From Hormoscilla sp. GUM202 (GTDB taxonomy: Bacteria; Cyanobacteriota; Cyanobacteriia; Cyanobacteriales; Desertifilaceae): DNA of 64,000 bases. The stretch spans positions 1-64,000 of the forward strand of contig RFFC02000003.1 of NCBI GenBank assembly GCA_005518205.2, read 5' to 3'. How positions within the stretch are numbered: the stretch's first letter is position 1; each line of letters begins with the position of its first letter. The notes under the pieces were generated by a model, which saw nothing but the letters and a program-made list of their open reading frames with translations, had not been told where the DNA came from and ran no database searches. The position numbers and the translations under genes were made by a program. Positions 29,801 through 39,144 of this stretch are shown piece by piece.

Positions 29801-31365
29801 GTCTAACAGTTCATTTGACAGCTCCTCAAGAGAGTCTAATGAGAGAGACTCTTCAGACATATCGGTACCTGCAGCTGACGATGAAAACATATCCAGTTCT
29901 AAGTCAGACAGCATACTTTCTTCCTCAAGGTCGAGGTCTAACTCTTCTGTCGCCAACTCTGTCTCTAATCCTGACTCTAGCGGGTCGGAAACATTGTCAG
30001 TCAGCTGGAAATCTTCCCAGGATGCTGCTGCTTCGAGCAATTGAGACTCGTAACTTTCCAAGGGTTCTAGGACGTCCCAATTATCCTTGTGGCCATCGGA
30101 TGAGGCGATCGCCAGCAGATCGTCAAAATCCTCTAATTCTGCCTGCTGTCCTACACCGTCATGATTTGCCAGTTTCTCATGCTCCGATCGCGTAGGACCA
30201 GTAGCCCGGTGCGCGCAGCGCAATCCTGAGACAGTTTTGCCACCCGTCCCTGCCGGTTCCAACTGGCCTCTTTTACTGGACTGCTCTGATGTTTGAGTTT
30301 TAATTTTTGGATTATTAGCTTGCGTTTCTGAATCTATTTTAGCCTCTTCTTTCGACGGTAATTCCCTATCTGATATCACCCCCAACTTTTTTTTACTCTT
30401 ATCCATTTTTGGAGAGGATTCTTCGGAAACCTGATTTTTTTTCTCCGCTGTAAATTTTATATCCTCTTCCGACTCTAAATCCGCGAATAATTCACTGAGT
30501 GTGTCTAGTTCGCTAGAGTTTTCTGCCAGACTGTTCCCTTTTTCCATATTTCCAATTTCTTCCTCTGCAACTAAATGTTCTGATGCCAATGCCAACCGAT
30601 CCGAGTCGTCATGCTTTTGCGGTGTGATTTCTAATAAGTCAGTAAAATCTCTTTCCTCTTGTTCATCTTGTGCATCTGGAAGATCCAGCAACTTCTCACC
30701 AAATAAGCTATTTAAATCATTCTTGCCGCTTTTTGTCCCACCCTCGGGAGGATTTGGTTCCTCTGCCCTACCCGCAGAAGCTTCCAGAAGATCCAAAAAG
30801 TCCCTATCAAAATCGGCCATTTCCAGGTTATCACCCTCTGGGGGAACCAGAGAATCTGCTGCTTGCCAGGTTAGATCCAGATCTGGTTCTTTCCCTTTGA
30901 ACAAGTCCGCCAGGGTGTTAAGTTCTGCCATGCCCACTTCCGGACCACCCTGGGAATGTTTTGTCTTTATAGGAGTTGATAGCTGTATAGCATTGTCTCG
31001 TCCCCCGTTCCCTGTCGGATCCTCGGCCCTTGCGATGATTTCGGACCTATCTGATATTCTAGTCACTGGTGGCTGGAGTGATTGCAGTTTTTCACCGATC
31101 TCCACAGCATCATCGCGACCAGATAACACCAATTCTATTGCCTGTTTCAGGTCAGGAATTACTACTCGTGCTAAGCTGTGATAGCTGTTGGACTGGTGGG
31201 CGATCGCCCTACTTATTGCCTCTACTAACCTCTTCCACCTCACTGTTTTTTCTCGATCGCCTGCTTGGAATAGAGTGCGACAAATTGATGCCAGATGCTC
31301 GCGACTTTCACTATTATCAGGTTGCTTAAACAGATGTAGCATCTTTTTCAACAGGGCCGGCACCT
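26846..31365 (-). pseudogene. cheA: CheA-type hybrid kinase, 3' part (interrupted by an insertion sequence)
   Basis: This is the larger part of a very long chemotaxis kinase of the type that drives pilus motility in cyanobacteria (HmpE/PilL-like). After PALLKKMLHLFKQPDN comes an acidic linker of about 700 residues with repeated DLLD/LDSLEELxNELLD patterns, then the dimerisation helices (QLDNLSNLVGELVVNRNSLE, near 875), the ATPase domain (N box with DPMTHLINNAMTHGVE, G box GRGVGLDVV), a CheW domain and a C-terminal receiver domain (VLIVDDSITVRELL; phospho-acceptor in CDIEMPRMDG). The frame itself is open for 1505 codons but its start is false: the true N-terminus lies beyond the IS at 32953-33447. 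Hairpin sequences have been inserted in frame in the linker, for example near 30209-30232. Confidence 0.9.
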
Positions 31366-31463
31366 GGGTGCATCCCAGTTTCGCAATGAGTAGAAATGCT
31401 TAGTCGAACGGGTTCCGAGATGGTGTTAAGCTGAGACAGTCGGTAAACGCTCCCTCTAAAACT

Positions 31464-31682
31464 ATGAATCCTGAAAATTTAGCTCAAATTAAAACCTATG
31501 CTTTGGGAATAGCCGCCTTGTTGTATGAGGAGGCCCAAGGGACTGTTCCAGAGCAATTGAAAACACTCTCAGGACTCGAAGCTACAGTCCGTGGGCAGTT
31601 GCTTCAATACGTCAGTCCAGAGATTGCCCTTTTTTTATCGAAAGCACCAGTGGCACCACCGCAGGGCGAACCCGAATTTTAA
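31464..31682 (+). CDS. ISKra4-family transposase, first frame
   Basis: The 72-residue product (MNPENLAQIKTYALGIAALL to PQGEPEF) is the N-terminal helical part of the transposase, in the usual place upstream of the catalytic frame. In this family the two parts are often joined by programmed frameshifting. Here ORF1 ends at 31682 and the second frame is open just after it (31691), so fusion by frameshift is possible but would need a slippery site that I cannot point to. Confidence 0.75.
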   Translation: MNPENLAQIKTYALGIAALLYEEAQGTVPEQLKTLSGLEATVRGQLLQYVSPEIALFLSKAPVAPPQGEPEF

Positions 31683-31690
31683 ACAGCATT

Positions 31691-32725
31691 TTGGGCGAGC
31701 TCCTCATCACGGAGAAGCAAGCGACTTATTTTGATGTGAGAGCCTATAGCCAGTGGAGTCCCTATCTGGAAAAATGTTGCTTGTTACTGAGTGCGAACTC
31801 TTCTTATGAGCACGCCTCGGAAGATCTTAAGCAGCTCACGGGGATGAGCGTTTCCCGGGGAACTCAGCAACGACTGGTGCAACGTTATGAGTTTGAATTA
31901 CTGACAGTTAAAGAAGCCGTTTCCTCAACGAGCGCTCAAGAACCGAAACTGCCCCTTCAGGAGTTTGAGTTGCCCACAGCTAAAGAAGCCGTTTCCTCAA
32001 CGGGCCCTCAAGGACCGAAACTGCCCCCTCAGGAGTTTGAGTTGCCGACGGCTAAAAAAGCTGTTTCCGAAATCAGCCCTCAAGAACCGAAAGTGCTCGC
32101 CCATGAGTTGAAGTTGCCGACTGTCAAGGAAGTTGTTGAGGAAATGAGCATTGATGGGGGGAAAGTACGCTTACGGACCCCGCAAGGGAGACCCTGTGAG
32201 TGGCGCGATTACAAGGGCGTTAATCTACATGACCTCGGGGTAGCGGCCTTCTTTCGGGACAATGCAGGACTGGTCAAATGGGTCAACCAGCAGCCCTTGG
32301 CGAATCCACTTGTGAGTATCGGAGACGGTCATGATGGCGTTTGGAATTTGTTTGCCGAGATTGGCCCAACCATCTTCCGTCTGGAAATCCTCGATTGGTA
32401 TCACTTGATGGAAAACCTCGAGAAAGTCGGTGGGTCCAGCTCTAGACTGGCACGAGTGAAAGCTCTCCTATGGTCAGGCAAGGTAGATGCAGCCCTCAAA
32501 GAATTTGACGACTGGGAGCATCCACGGGTTGATAACTTCAGGGCCTATGTTACTAAGCATCGTCACCGCATTGTGAACTATGGCTATTACCAAGCCGAGG
32601 GAATTTCAATCGGTTCGGGAGAGGTGGAATCAACGATTAAGCAGGTTGCGGCACGGGTGAAGCTCTCAGGAGCGCAGTGGAAAGCTGCCAATGTTCCCCA
32701 AGTTCTGCGGCATCTCGCAGCGTAG
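31691..32725 (+). CDS. ISKra4-family transposase, catalytic frame
   Basis: The 344-residue frame holds the helix-rich part (EHASEDLKQLTGMSVSRGTQQRLVQRYEF), then three and a bit copies of a 24-residue repeat (FELPTAKEAVSSTGPQGPK and variants, about residues 73-145), then the DDE core: MSIDGGKVRLRT with the first Asp, SIGDGHDGVWNLF, ILDWYHLMENLEKVG with the second Asp, and the closing GSGEVESTIKQVAARVKLSGAQW with the Glu. The catalytic residues are present, so the protein may be active. The internal repeat has a 72-bp period. Confidence 0.88.
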   Translation: MGELLITEKQATYFDVRAYSQWSPYLEKCCLLLSANSSYEHASEDLKQLTGMSVSRGTQQRLVQRYEFELLTVKEAVSSTSAQEPKLPLQEFELPTAKEAVSSTGPQGPKLPPQEFELPTAKKAVSEISPQEPKVLAHELKLPTVKEVVEEMSIDGGKVRLRTPQGRPCEWRDYKGVNLHDLGVAAFFRDNAGLVKWVNQQPLANPLVSIGDGHDGVWNLFAEIGPTIFRLEILDWYHLMENLEKVGGSSSRLARVKALLWSGKVDAALKEFDDWEHPRVDNFRAYVTKHRHRIVNYGYYQAEGISIGSGEVESTIKQVAARVKLSGAQWKAANVPQVLRHLAA

Positions 32726-32952
32726 GGGGCCCGGAGCGTGCTTATCTCAATGGAGTATTCTCAAGGTGAGTCAATCTTGACATTCTCATCATCTCGTGGT
32801 CTGTCAAGATAAAATTGACGAATTTTACGGAGATAACCGCTTCCGAGCCTTCCCTTCTCTTATCCGTCATCATTTCCTTGACAGACCAAGGGTCTATTAG
32901 TGACAGTTTAACAATGAAGTATTTTTGCTCATTGCCAAATTGGGATGCACCC

Positions 32953-33447
32953 CCGGCACCTTCCTACCAAACACCTGTTGTAGCGCACTATCTTCTGTCT
33001 GGTCCTGCTGTATAATCTTTCTACCCATATGATTTTCTATACTCTCCAAAACTGGTTCTACCGCTAACATTATTTCGCTTGCTTTTTCCTCAGTCAGACT
33101 CAACGAACCTTGCAACTCTTGCAAGCTATCAAACGAAACAATAGGTACTCTAGCTTTTTATCTACCACTTCCTGGCAATTTTGCATAATTGTCAGGTAAT
33201 CTTCCAGCTTATGAGCTATTTTGTTTATTCCCAGCATTGCTGCTCCCCCTTTCCCCGAGTGAGCAGCGCGGAACACCTCATCGATCATTTCTGGAGCCGC
33301 GATCGTATTGCTCATATAAATCAAACCTTGTTCAATCGTATTGAGGTGGTATTTTGCCTCTTCAATGAAGTAACCTATTATTCTCTCTTCTTGTTCCGCT
33401 TCCATAATTTTTACTTGCTCGTTGATTTTTTCTCTCTCATCTTTCAT
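32953..33447 (-). pseudogene. cheA: CheA-type hybrid kinase, 5' part (Hpt domain, frameshifted)
   Basis: The ATG at 33447 starts MKDEREKINEQVKIMEAEQEERI and continues into an Hpt domain with the phospho-acceptor His in VFRAAHSGKGGAAMLG. Near 33140 one base is missing in the T-rich stretch: the first frame runs on as LFRLIACKSCKVR and stops, while the correct sequence continues in another frame as DSLQELQGSLSLTEEKASEIM up to FGRKVP, where the IS begins. The gene thus carries two independent lesions. Confidence 0.85.
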
Positions 33448-34057
33448 TTAGCAATTTCTCTCATCCCACTTTCTTTATTTCTTACCGACATTTACAACTT
33501 CGCTACAATTTCCGATCTACCCTGGCTCTCTTTTCCTCATCTTTATGTTATATATAGACAACTATCCTTCGAGTGCGATCGGTGAGGACGGGAACGACCC
33601 AACCGCTTCTCTTTCTATACTAATCGGAGTTGGGGCTAATTTTTGACGAATATCTAAAGTCAGTGGTCCGTGGTCAGTAGTCAGTGGTCCGTGGTCCGTG
33701 GTCCGTGGTTAGTGGTCAACTAACAACCCACAACTAACAACTCAGTGATAACTGTACTGATTATACCATTTTAAACTAAAGAAGCTACTGATGTCCAACC
33801 CGAACATCCTTGCCACCTAGTTTGGCAATCTCAAATCCCAATCACCTCAATGAAGCGACAATTTTACTATTTATGAATAAAAATGACTATATTATTGCCC
33901 ATACAAATCTGAGGGCACCTTCGAGAATGCCTTTAATCAGAGAGCACCGGCTCGATCGGGTCTTAGGCGATCGGTATTAAGGTGTCGCGCTATTAAATTG
34001 CATGCTGAGACAATTGTTTTCAATAGGTTTCCCAATGCACGAATTTTGAATTGCTTA
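33448..34057. other. Spacer with GTGGTC-type short repeats
   Basis: Between the MCP relic and cheA no gene is seen. From about 33660 to 33745 a 7-bp-based run (CAGTGGTCCGTGGTC, repeated with variants, followed by AACTAACAACCCACAACTAAC) makes a heptamer-type tandem repeat as often seen in cyanobacterial spacers. The normal CheW gene of such loci is not found here. Confidence 0.55.
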
Positions 34058-34711
34058 TTATTCCTTCGTTTCCACGCGGAAGCGCTCTACTGAAGTCAAG
34101 AGATCTCGCGCCACATTCACCAGGTTACCTAAAGCGCCGGATACCCGCTGAGCCTCTTGGGAAGTTTCTTGGGCTGTCAGTTCTACTGATTGGGTCACGT
34201 GAGCCACCGCTCGCGAAGTTTTAATCTGCTCAACCGTGTCAGCAGTAATCGAGCGGACCAGAACATCAATGCGATTATTAATCTGAATGATCTCTTCGAG
34301 AGATCTAGCAGCTTCTTTTGCCAGATTAGTTCCTTTAATCACCTGCTGCGTACTGTCTTCCATCGCCTGCATGACTCCATTTGTCTCGCTCTGGATCTGC
34401 AAGACGATCTGCTCAATTTGCTTCGACGCTTTAGCTGCCCGGTCAGCTAATTGGCGCACCTCATCGGCCACGATCGCAAAGCCCCGACCCGCATCACCAG
34501 CACGGGCCGCCTCAATACTAGCATTGAGGGCCAGCAGGTTAGTCCGAGAAGCAATAGAGGAAATCAGGGCCACAATCTTAGAAATTTCTTGAGAAGATTC
34601 TGCCAGTCGCTTCACCTTGCGAGTCGTCTCAGCCACAGTTTCTCGGATCGCCAGGATCCCCTCCACCGTCCGTTCCACTGCTTCACCACCCTTAAGAGCC
34701 GTAGTCGCATC
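34058..34711 (-). pseudogene. Methyl-accepting chemotaxis protein, C-terminal part only
   Basis: The frame encodes the signalling hairpin of an [26 protein letters not shown] and [19 protein letters not shown], which form the conserved tip, and two flanking coiled helices. The protein would be the receptor (HmpD/PilJ-like) that controls the CheA kinase. The sensory, membrane and HAMP parts are missing. The coding region continues without a start up to about 34711 ([18 protein letters not shown]), where it meets the hmpF sequence in another frame. Confidence 0.9.
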
Positions 34712-36135
34712 TGAGCAATTTCCCCTTGCAACTTTTGCAGTTCCTCAGTCTGTGCAAGTCGCTGATTGTCCAACTGTTCCAGCACTGGTCCCAGATTAAT
34801 CTGAGCGCCTTTTTCCGGGTCCACCGCATATCCCTGGCGGCGTTTGAGCACCGCTTCATGCTGATTGAAAATCTCTTCCCGTTCGCTGAGATTCCGGCGC
34901 GAACCTACCAATGATTCATTTAGGTACTGATAGCTTTCCTCCTCACCCGAGAGTTCCGTTTCCAGAGTCAGGCGATCGTACTCGCTAGCTTGCTCGATTT
35001 TCTGTTTGAGTTCGTCAATTGCCTGGAGTTGGTATTGCAGTTCTTCTTCCTGGTCTTTAACAAAGCCCGATGCTTTATCTAGATCTCGTTGTAAATCTGC
35101 TACTCTGCCTTGCAGCTCTTCTATCGGCATCTTTTCCAGAGCTTCGATATCCACAGAGACAATAACTTGACCCGACGATTCCGCTAGCTGATTAATTTGT
35201 TGATATAACTCTTCCGTAGTTTTCAGATTTAGTTCCAAAGCCTCAGCATATTCTTGCTTCAGACTCAAAGCTTTTTGCTGGGTTTTCAACTCCGAGTTCG
35301 CCTGTTCTAGGGCCTCTGAATCTTGTTGCCACTGTTGCCTTCTACTTTCCAGATCTGCCGTCATCCTGTCAACTTCCCCTTGTATTTGGTCCGCCTCCGA
35401 GCGTTGTTGCTCCAGCTGTTGCCAGTGACGATCTAGATTTTCCTGCTGAGAGGAAACCAGTTCAAAAGCCTGATTTAGTTCGGAACGCACCGACTCCGTA
35501 GGGGCGATCGTCCCCGACAAGCGGTCCAAAATCTCCTGAATTTTACCACTTTGCTCTTCATCCAGGACGGAAGCCTGCTGCAACTGAGCCTGTCCCTCTT
35601 CCAGACGCTGCTGTGCCCCCCGCAGTTGAGCCCAGGCCCCCTCCAGTTCTTGCTGGTTGCGTTCTATCTCTGACTTCAGGCGATCGGCCTCTTCGCGAGC
35701 CTGTTCGATTTCCTGACGTTGTTCCTCTATCTTTTCCGACTCTTCCTCCAAAGCCTCGAGTTGTTCTTGCCGAGCTTGCATTTCCATTTCCCGGCGATTC
35801 AACTCCTGGGCTTGATAAGTCAGAGACTGTTTCCACGTCTCTATTTCTTCTTCTTGGTTCTTAAACTTTTCCTGCAATTTCGAGAAATTTTGCAGAATTG
35901 CCACCAATGGACGCCCTGCCTTTTGTGGGGGTCGTTGCACCTGTTTACTCGCCGATAGTTCTACCAGCACCAGTTCTCCATCTTCAAAATTCTTCGCCTC
36001 TTCAGCAGCAACCACGTCCTCTTTCTCGGCGTTCCAATTCTGCTCGCCACGCTGACTAGCCAGCAGTTTTAATTCCGCTTTCGCACCTACACCAAAAGTC
36101 CCAACCTTTTTTTGTACTTCTGCTAGATACAGCAC
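34712..36135 (-). pseudogene. hmpF: HmpF-type pilus motility coiled-coil protein, 3' truncated
   Basis: The product begins MLYLAEVQKKVGTFGVGAKAELKLLASQR-like (ends given) and continues as a long coiled coil from about residue 85 to 470, the layout of HmpF, a cytoplasmic protein needed for type IV pilus-driven gliding and phototaxis in filamentous cyanobacteria. The true sequence stops near GEIAQMR: from there the frame reads MCP DNA out of frame for about 33 codons to a stop at 34612. A deletion joined hmpF to the MCP gene. The N-terminal 470 residues are intact, so some function may remain. Confidence 0.85.
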
Positions 36136-37113
36136 GCTAATATTCCTCTTGATAATTCCCTGTACGCTTGTCTGACTTTATTTTACTGGGTTGCACAAAT
36201 ATGGGATTAAACTCCTTTTCTCTAATCGTTTATTCCCGTCCCTTTAACCCACTTTTATGTAAATCCCTTTTTCCTCATCCTCTGTCTCCAAATCATTTTT
36301 CCAACCATTTTGGCTCTCTTTCTACCCGCCTGCTCTTGTCGGACCTAACGGGAATTCCTGACTAGCCTCATATGACCAAATAAGACCCTAAGAGCGAAAC
36401 TATCCCGACTTTCAGTATTTTCACCATATAGGCCAACCGGCATCGTCAACTTGACTTACCAGTTACCGAACAGATAAATGCCACCGACAAGGGAGACTGA
36501 TGACAATCATATCGCAAGTAAACCCTAAACCGGGTATGATAGGCAAATAGATGAGCCTCTGTGATGGCGATCGCCGCGCCGCGAGGACAACTAGGGTGCA
36601 ACAGAGCTCAACCGGGTTCGTAGCGTCGCTGCTCAGGGAGCGCTGGGAACCGAATCCCTGCTTGCCGCAGCTCAAAGTAGATCGGTCGTGTGGCAGATAA
36701 CGACCACGAACCGGTGATTAACGGACAAATATCCCCAGAATCGACCAAAAGTGCTATAACCTCAAGGGGGATCGGGAATTAGAATATAGCTTGAGTAAGT
36801 TTTCCCGTCAAGCACAGAAAATCAGTGGAGACGACTAGATCTGTAGCAGGGGGAGATCGAAAACTTGCATCTTCACTCCAGATAAGGTTTAGGTAAAAGC
36901 GGTCATTGCCTTTTAACCTGAAGTAAGATCTGTACTTAAAAGCGGTCAGCACCGAGCTGGTAGGGACTAGCGCGTCATGCAGCCGGTGGTATAAGGTAGA
37001 ATAGTCGGTCTTGAAAGCAATTGTGGAGTTGGCCGAGTTGTAATCCCAGAACGGATTGCACTCACAAGTTCCCCACTGGTTGGTATCTGAGCCCATCAAG
37101 GGGTAGGAGAGGG
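36136..37113. other. Long spacer upstream of hmpF and the PatA-like gene
   Basis: Nearly 980 bp lie between two divergent genes. I find only short frames with no family character, a run of HIP1-like sites and the ribosome site of the gene at 37114 (GGAGAGGG). It probably carries the promoters of both genes, but no clear sites can be singled out. Confidence 0.5.
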
Positions 37114-38448
37114 ATGCGGTTGGTGTCTGCTGGCCGCGCCAAGAAACAAAACCTAGTAAAAGATAGCATCGGGATCTGCATGCAGGGACAGTTGAGCGAA
37201 ATTGATATCCGTAGCATCTTGCAACTGATAGAGTTGGGACAGCGAACAGGAGAGTTGTTTGTAGAGGCGTATGTCTCGGGACCTGTATCAGTCAGTGACT
37301 GCAGTTTGCGTTTGTTGAGCTCACAATCATGGTTTGTATTTTTTCTCAACGGTAAAATTATCTATGCAGCAGCAGATAAAGATAGCAATTTGTTCCGTTT
37401 ACGGGACTACATGCGTTACTACAAAAAAGATGATGTGGGCGACCTGATAGAGGCCCCCTCTATCTCCTCCATTAATGCGCCAGAGTACGGTTACCTGTGG
37501 GCAATGCTGGAAAATCATTACCTCACGCCAGCTCAAGGGCGGACCATAATTGGCAATATGGTCCATGAAACCCTATTTGACCTGCTCTCCCTGCACCAAG
37601 GTTCTTTCATCTTTGAAGTCGGACCAGCTTTGGCCCCACAGCTAACAACCCTGGAAATACGCTCCCTGGTAACAAAAATTATGCACCAGATGCAGGAGTG
37701 GATGCAGTTTAATCCCCACATCCAGTCCCCTAACCAATGTCCGGTGATTACCAATCATACCCAATTGAGCTCAAAGATGAGCAAAAATAACTACAAAATC
37801 ATCCGGACTTGGGCAGACGGCAAAAGTTCCATGCGGCAAATAGCCCGTTACTTAAATGGAGATGTCTTAACATTGGCCAAGGTGCTTTATCCTTATGTAA
37901 AAGCGGGATGGGTACAACTGGTTTACCCATCGGATGGGGAACCCACAGGGGGAAAAGCTGAATGGCCTCACCAGTCAGCTCGTATCCCCCGCATCGTTTG
38001 TATAGATGATGGCCTGGCCATTTGTAAGGCAGTTGAGGACATCCTCCAACAGCAAGGTTACGACGTAGCCACCATCAGCGATCCCATCAAGGCACTGAGT
38101 CTGGTGTTCCAACTAAAACCGGACTTAATCCTCTGTGACATTGCGATGCCGGAACTAGATGGCTACGAAATATGTGCAATGCTCCGGCGCTCGACCCTAT
38201 TTCGCCAGACTCCGATCGTGATGCTGACCGGCTTAGATGGATTTATTGACCGAGTCAAAGCCCGGATGGTGGGGGCGACGGACTACCTGACAAAACCCTT
38301 TGGAGCAGGGGAACTATTGACAATATTAGAAATATATCTGGGCAGCGGCCCAACAGAGGCGCCTAAGTTAAGCGCTTCTGTTGGGCAGTCAGATGCCGTA
38401 GAATCCTCCTGGAAACGGGAGATTGGCTCAATTGAGGCAGCCCCCTAG
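37114..38448 (+). CDS. PatA/PilG-type response regulator (DUF4388 plus receiver)
   Basis: The 444-residue protein has an N-terminal DUF4388 domain (MQGQLSEIDIRSILQLIELGQ, about residues 23-45, extending to about 190), a winged-helix-like middle part (NNYKIIRTWADGKSSMRQIARYLNGDV) and a C-terminal receiver domain (IVCIDDGLAICKAVEDIL; phospho-acceptor Asp in LILCDIAMPELDG; Lys in YLTKPFGAGELL). PatA-type regulators control pilus function and phototaxis as output of CheA-type kinases. I chose the ATG at 37114 because a good ribosome site precedes it; one at 37180 is also possible. It is the only intact gene of the chemosensory set here. Confidence 0.88.
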   Translation: MRLVSAGRAKKQNLVKDSIGICMQGQLSEIDIRSILQLIELGQRTGELFVEAYVSGPVSVSDCSLRLLSSQSWFVFFLNGKIIYAAADKDSNLFRLRDYMRYYKKDDVGDLIEAPSISSINAPEYGYLWAMLENHYLTPAQGRTIIGNMVHETLFDLLSLHQGSFIFEVGPALAPQLTTLEIRSLVTKIMHQMQEWMQFNPHIQSPNQCPVITNHTQLSSKMSKNNYKIIRTWADGKSSMRQIARYLNGDVLTLAKVLYPYVKAGWVQLVYPSDGEPTGGKAEWPHQSARIPRIVCIDDGLAICKAVEDILQQQGYDVATISDPIKALSLVFQLKPDLILCDIAMPELDGYEICAMLRRSTLFRQTPIVMLTGLDGFIDRVKARMVGATDYLTKPFGAGELLTILEIYLGSGPTEAPKLSASVGQSDAVESSWKREIGSIEAAP

Positions 38449-38488
38449 GGGATATTTTAGCTAAAGAGCGAGAGTGCTCTGGACTAAG

Positions 38489-38531
38489 GCGCGATTTTCG
38501 GAAAATTTCTAGTTTTTTCCGGAAATCGCGC
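38489..38531. terminator. Strong hairpin after the PatA-like gene
   Basis: GCGCGATTTTCGGAAAA opposite TTTTCCGGAAATCGCGC with one mismatch in the stem. It lies between the regulator gene and the serine recombinase gene, so it may be a terminator or belong to the left end of the IS607-type element. Confidence 0.5.
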
Positions 38532-38569
38532 ACCGGGTGTGGTAGATATAGATAGTGCAAGAAAAAACT

Positions 38570-39144
38570 ATGAGATATGTCACCCCGAGAGAAGCGTCAC
38601 AAATCCTTCAGGTCTCGGAGAAAACACTCCGGAACTGGGAATACATACAGTTAGAACTCCCGCTGGTCATCGACGATACGACATCGACTCCGTCATTAAT
38701 CCAGGCGGAGATACCAGAATCAGAATCCTCTACGCCAGAGTCAGTTCATATAAACAAAAGTCAGACCTCGAACGGCAAGCCGACTATTTGCAATCCTTGT
38801 TCACAGACGGAAAACTCGTCAAAGAAATCGGATCGGGACTCAACTATAAACGAAAAGGACTTTTATCCATTCTGGGACAAGTCTTGTCAGGAAATGTCAG
38901 AGAAGTTGTGGTCTGCCACAAAGACCGACTTGTCAGATTTGGTCTCGACCTTATCGAGTGGCTCTGTCAACAAAAAGATTGCCAACTCGTGGTTCTCAAC
39001 CGAAGTGACCTATCTCCAGAACGAGAAATGGTTGAGGATATCCTTGCCATCGTCCATGTCTTCAGTTGCAGACTCTACGGACTCAGAAAGTACAAATCTA
39101 CTATCAAAGAAGATTCGAGTTTACCCGGAAACAGCACTAGCTAA
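38570..39144 (+). pseudogene. tnpA: IS607 serine recombinase TnpA, frameshifted
   Basis: The ATG at 38570 starts MRYVTPREASQILQVSEKTLRNWE, the MerR-like helix-turn-helix that begins IS607 recombinases. Near 38640 the frame is lost; the continuation GIHTVRTPAGHRRY, the serine-recombinase signature ILYARVSSYKQKSDLERQ with the nucleophilic Ser, and VVVCHKDRLVRFG lie in the neighbouring frame. A single-base indel explains this. The 3' end overlaps the start of tnpB by about 90 bases, as usual. Confidence 0.85.

Larger units (their letters stand above)
31366..32952 (+). mobile_element. ISKra4-like insertion sequence with 9-bp target duplication
   Basis: Terminal inverted repeats start GGGTGCATCCCA at 31366 and end with the exact complement at 32952; similarity extends over about 28 bp (then TTTxGCAATGAG). 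The 9-bp sequence CCGGCACCT stands on both sides (31357-31365 and 32953-32961). Removing the element and one copy restores an unbroken CheA reading (FGRKVPALLKKM). The 1587-bp element carries two transposase frames. The MITE at 58219-58337 has the same ends and the same duplication length. Confidence 0.95.

Noticed and set aside
29350..30195. Long plus-strand frame opposite the CheA acidic linker
   Set aside because: It is the complement of an Asp/Glu/Leu/Ser-rich low-complexity stretch and shows no protein family; the minus strand fits the known kinase.
35558..35836. Frames of 83-92 codons within hmpF
   Set aside because: They are shadows of the Glu/Gln-rich coiled coil in other frames.
36779..37099. 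106-codon minus frame upstream of the PatA-like gene
   Set aside because: It has no recognisable motif, no ribosome site and overlaps the expected promoter region.
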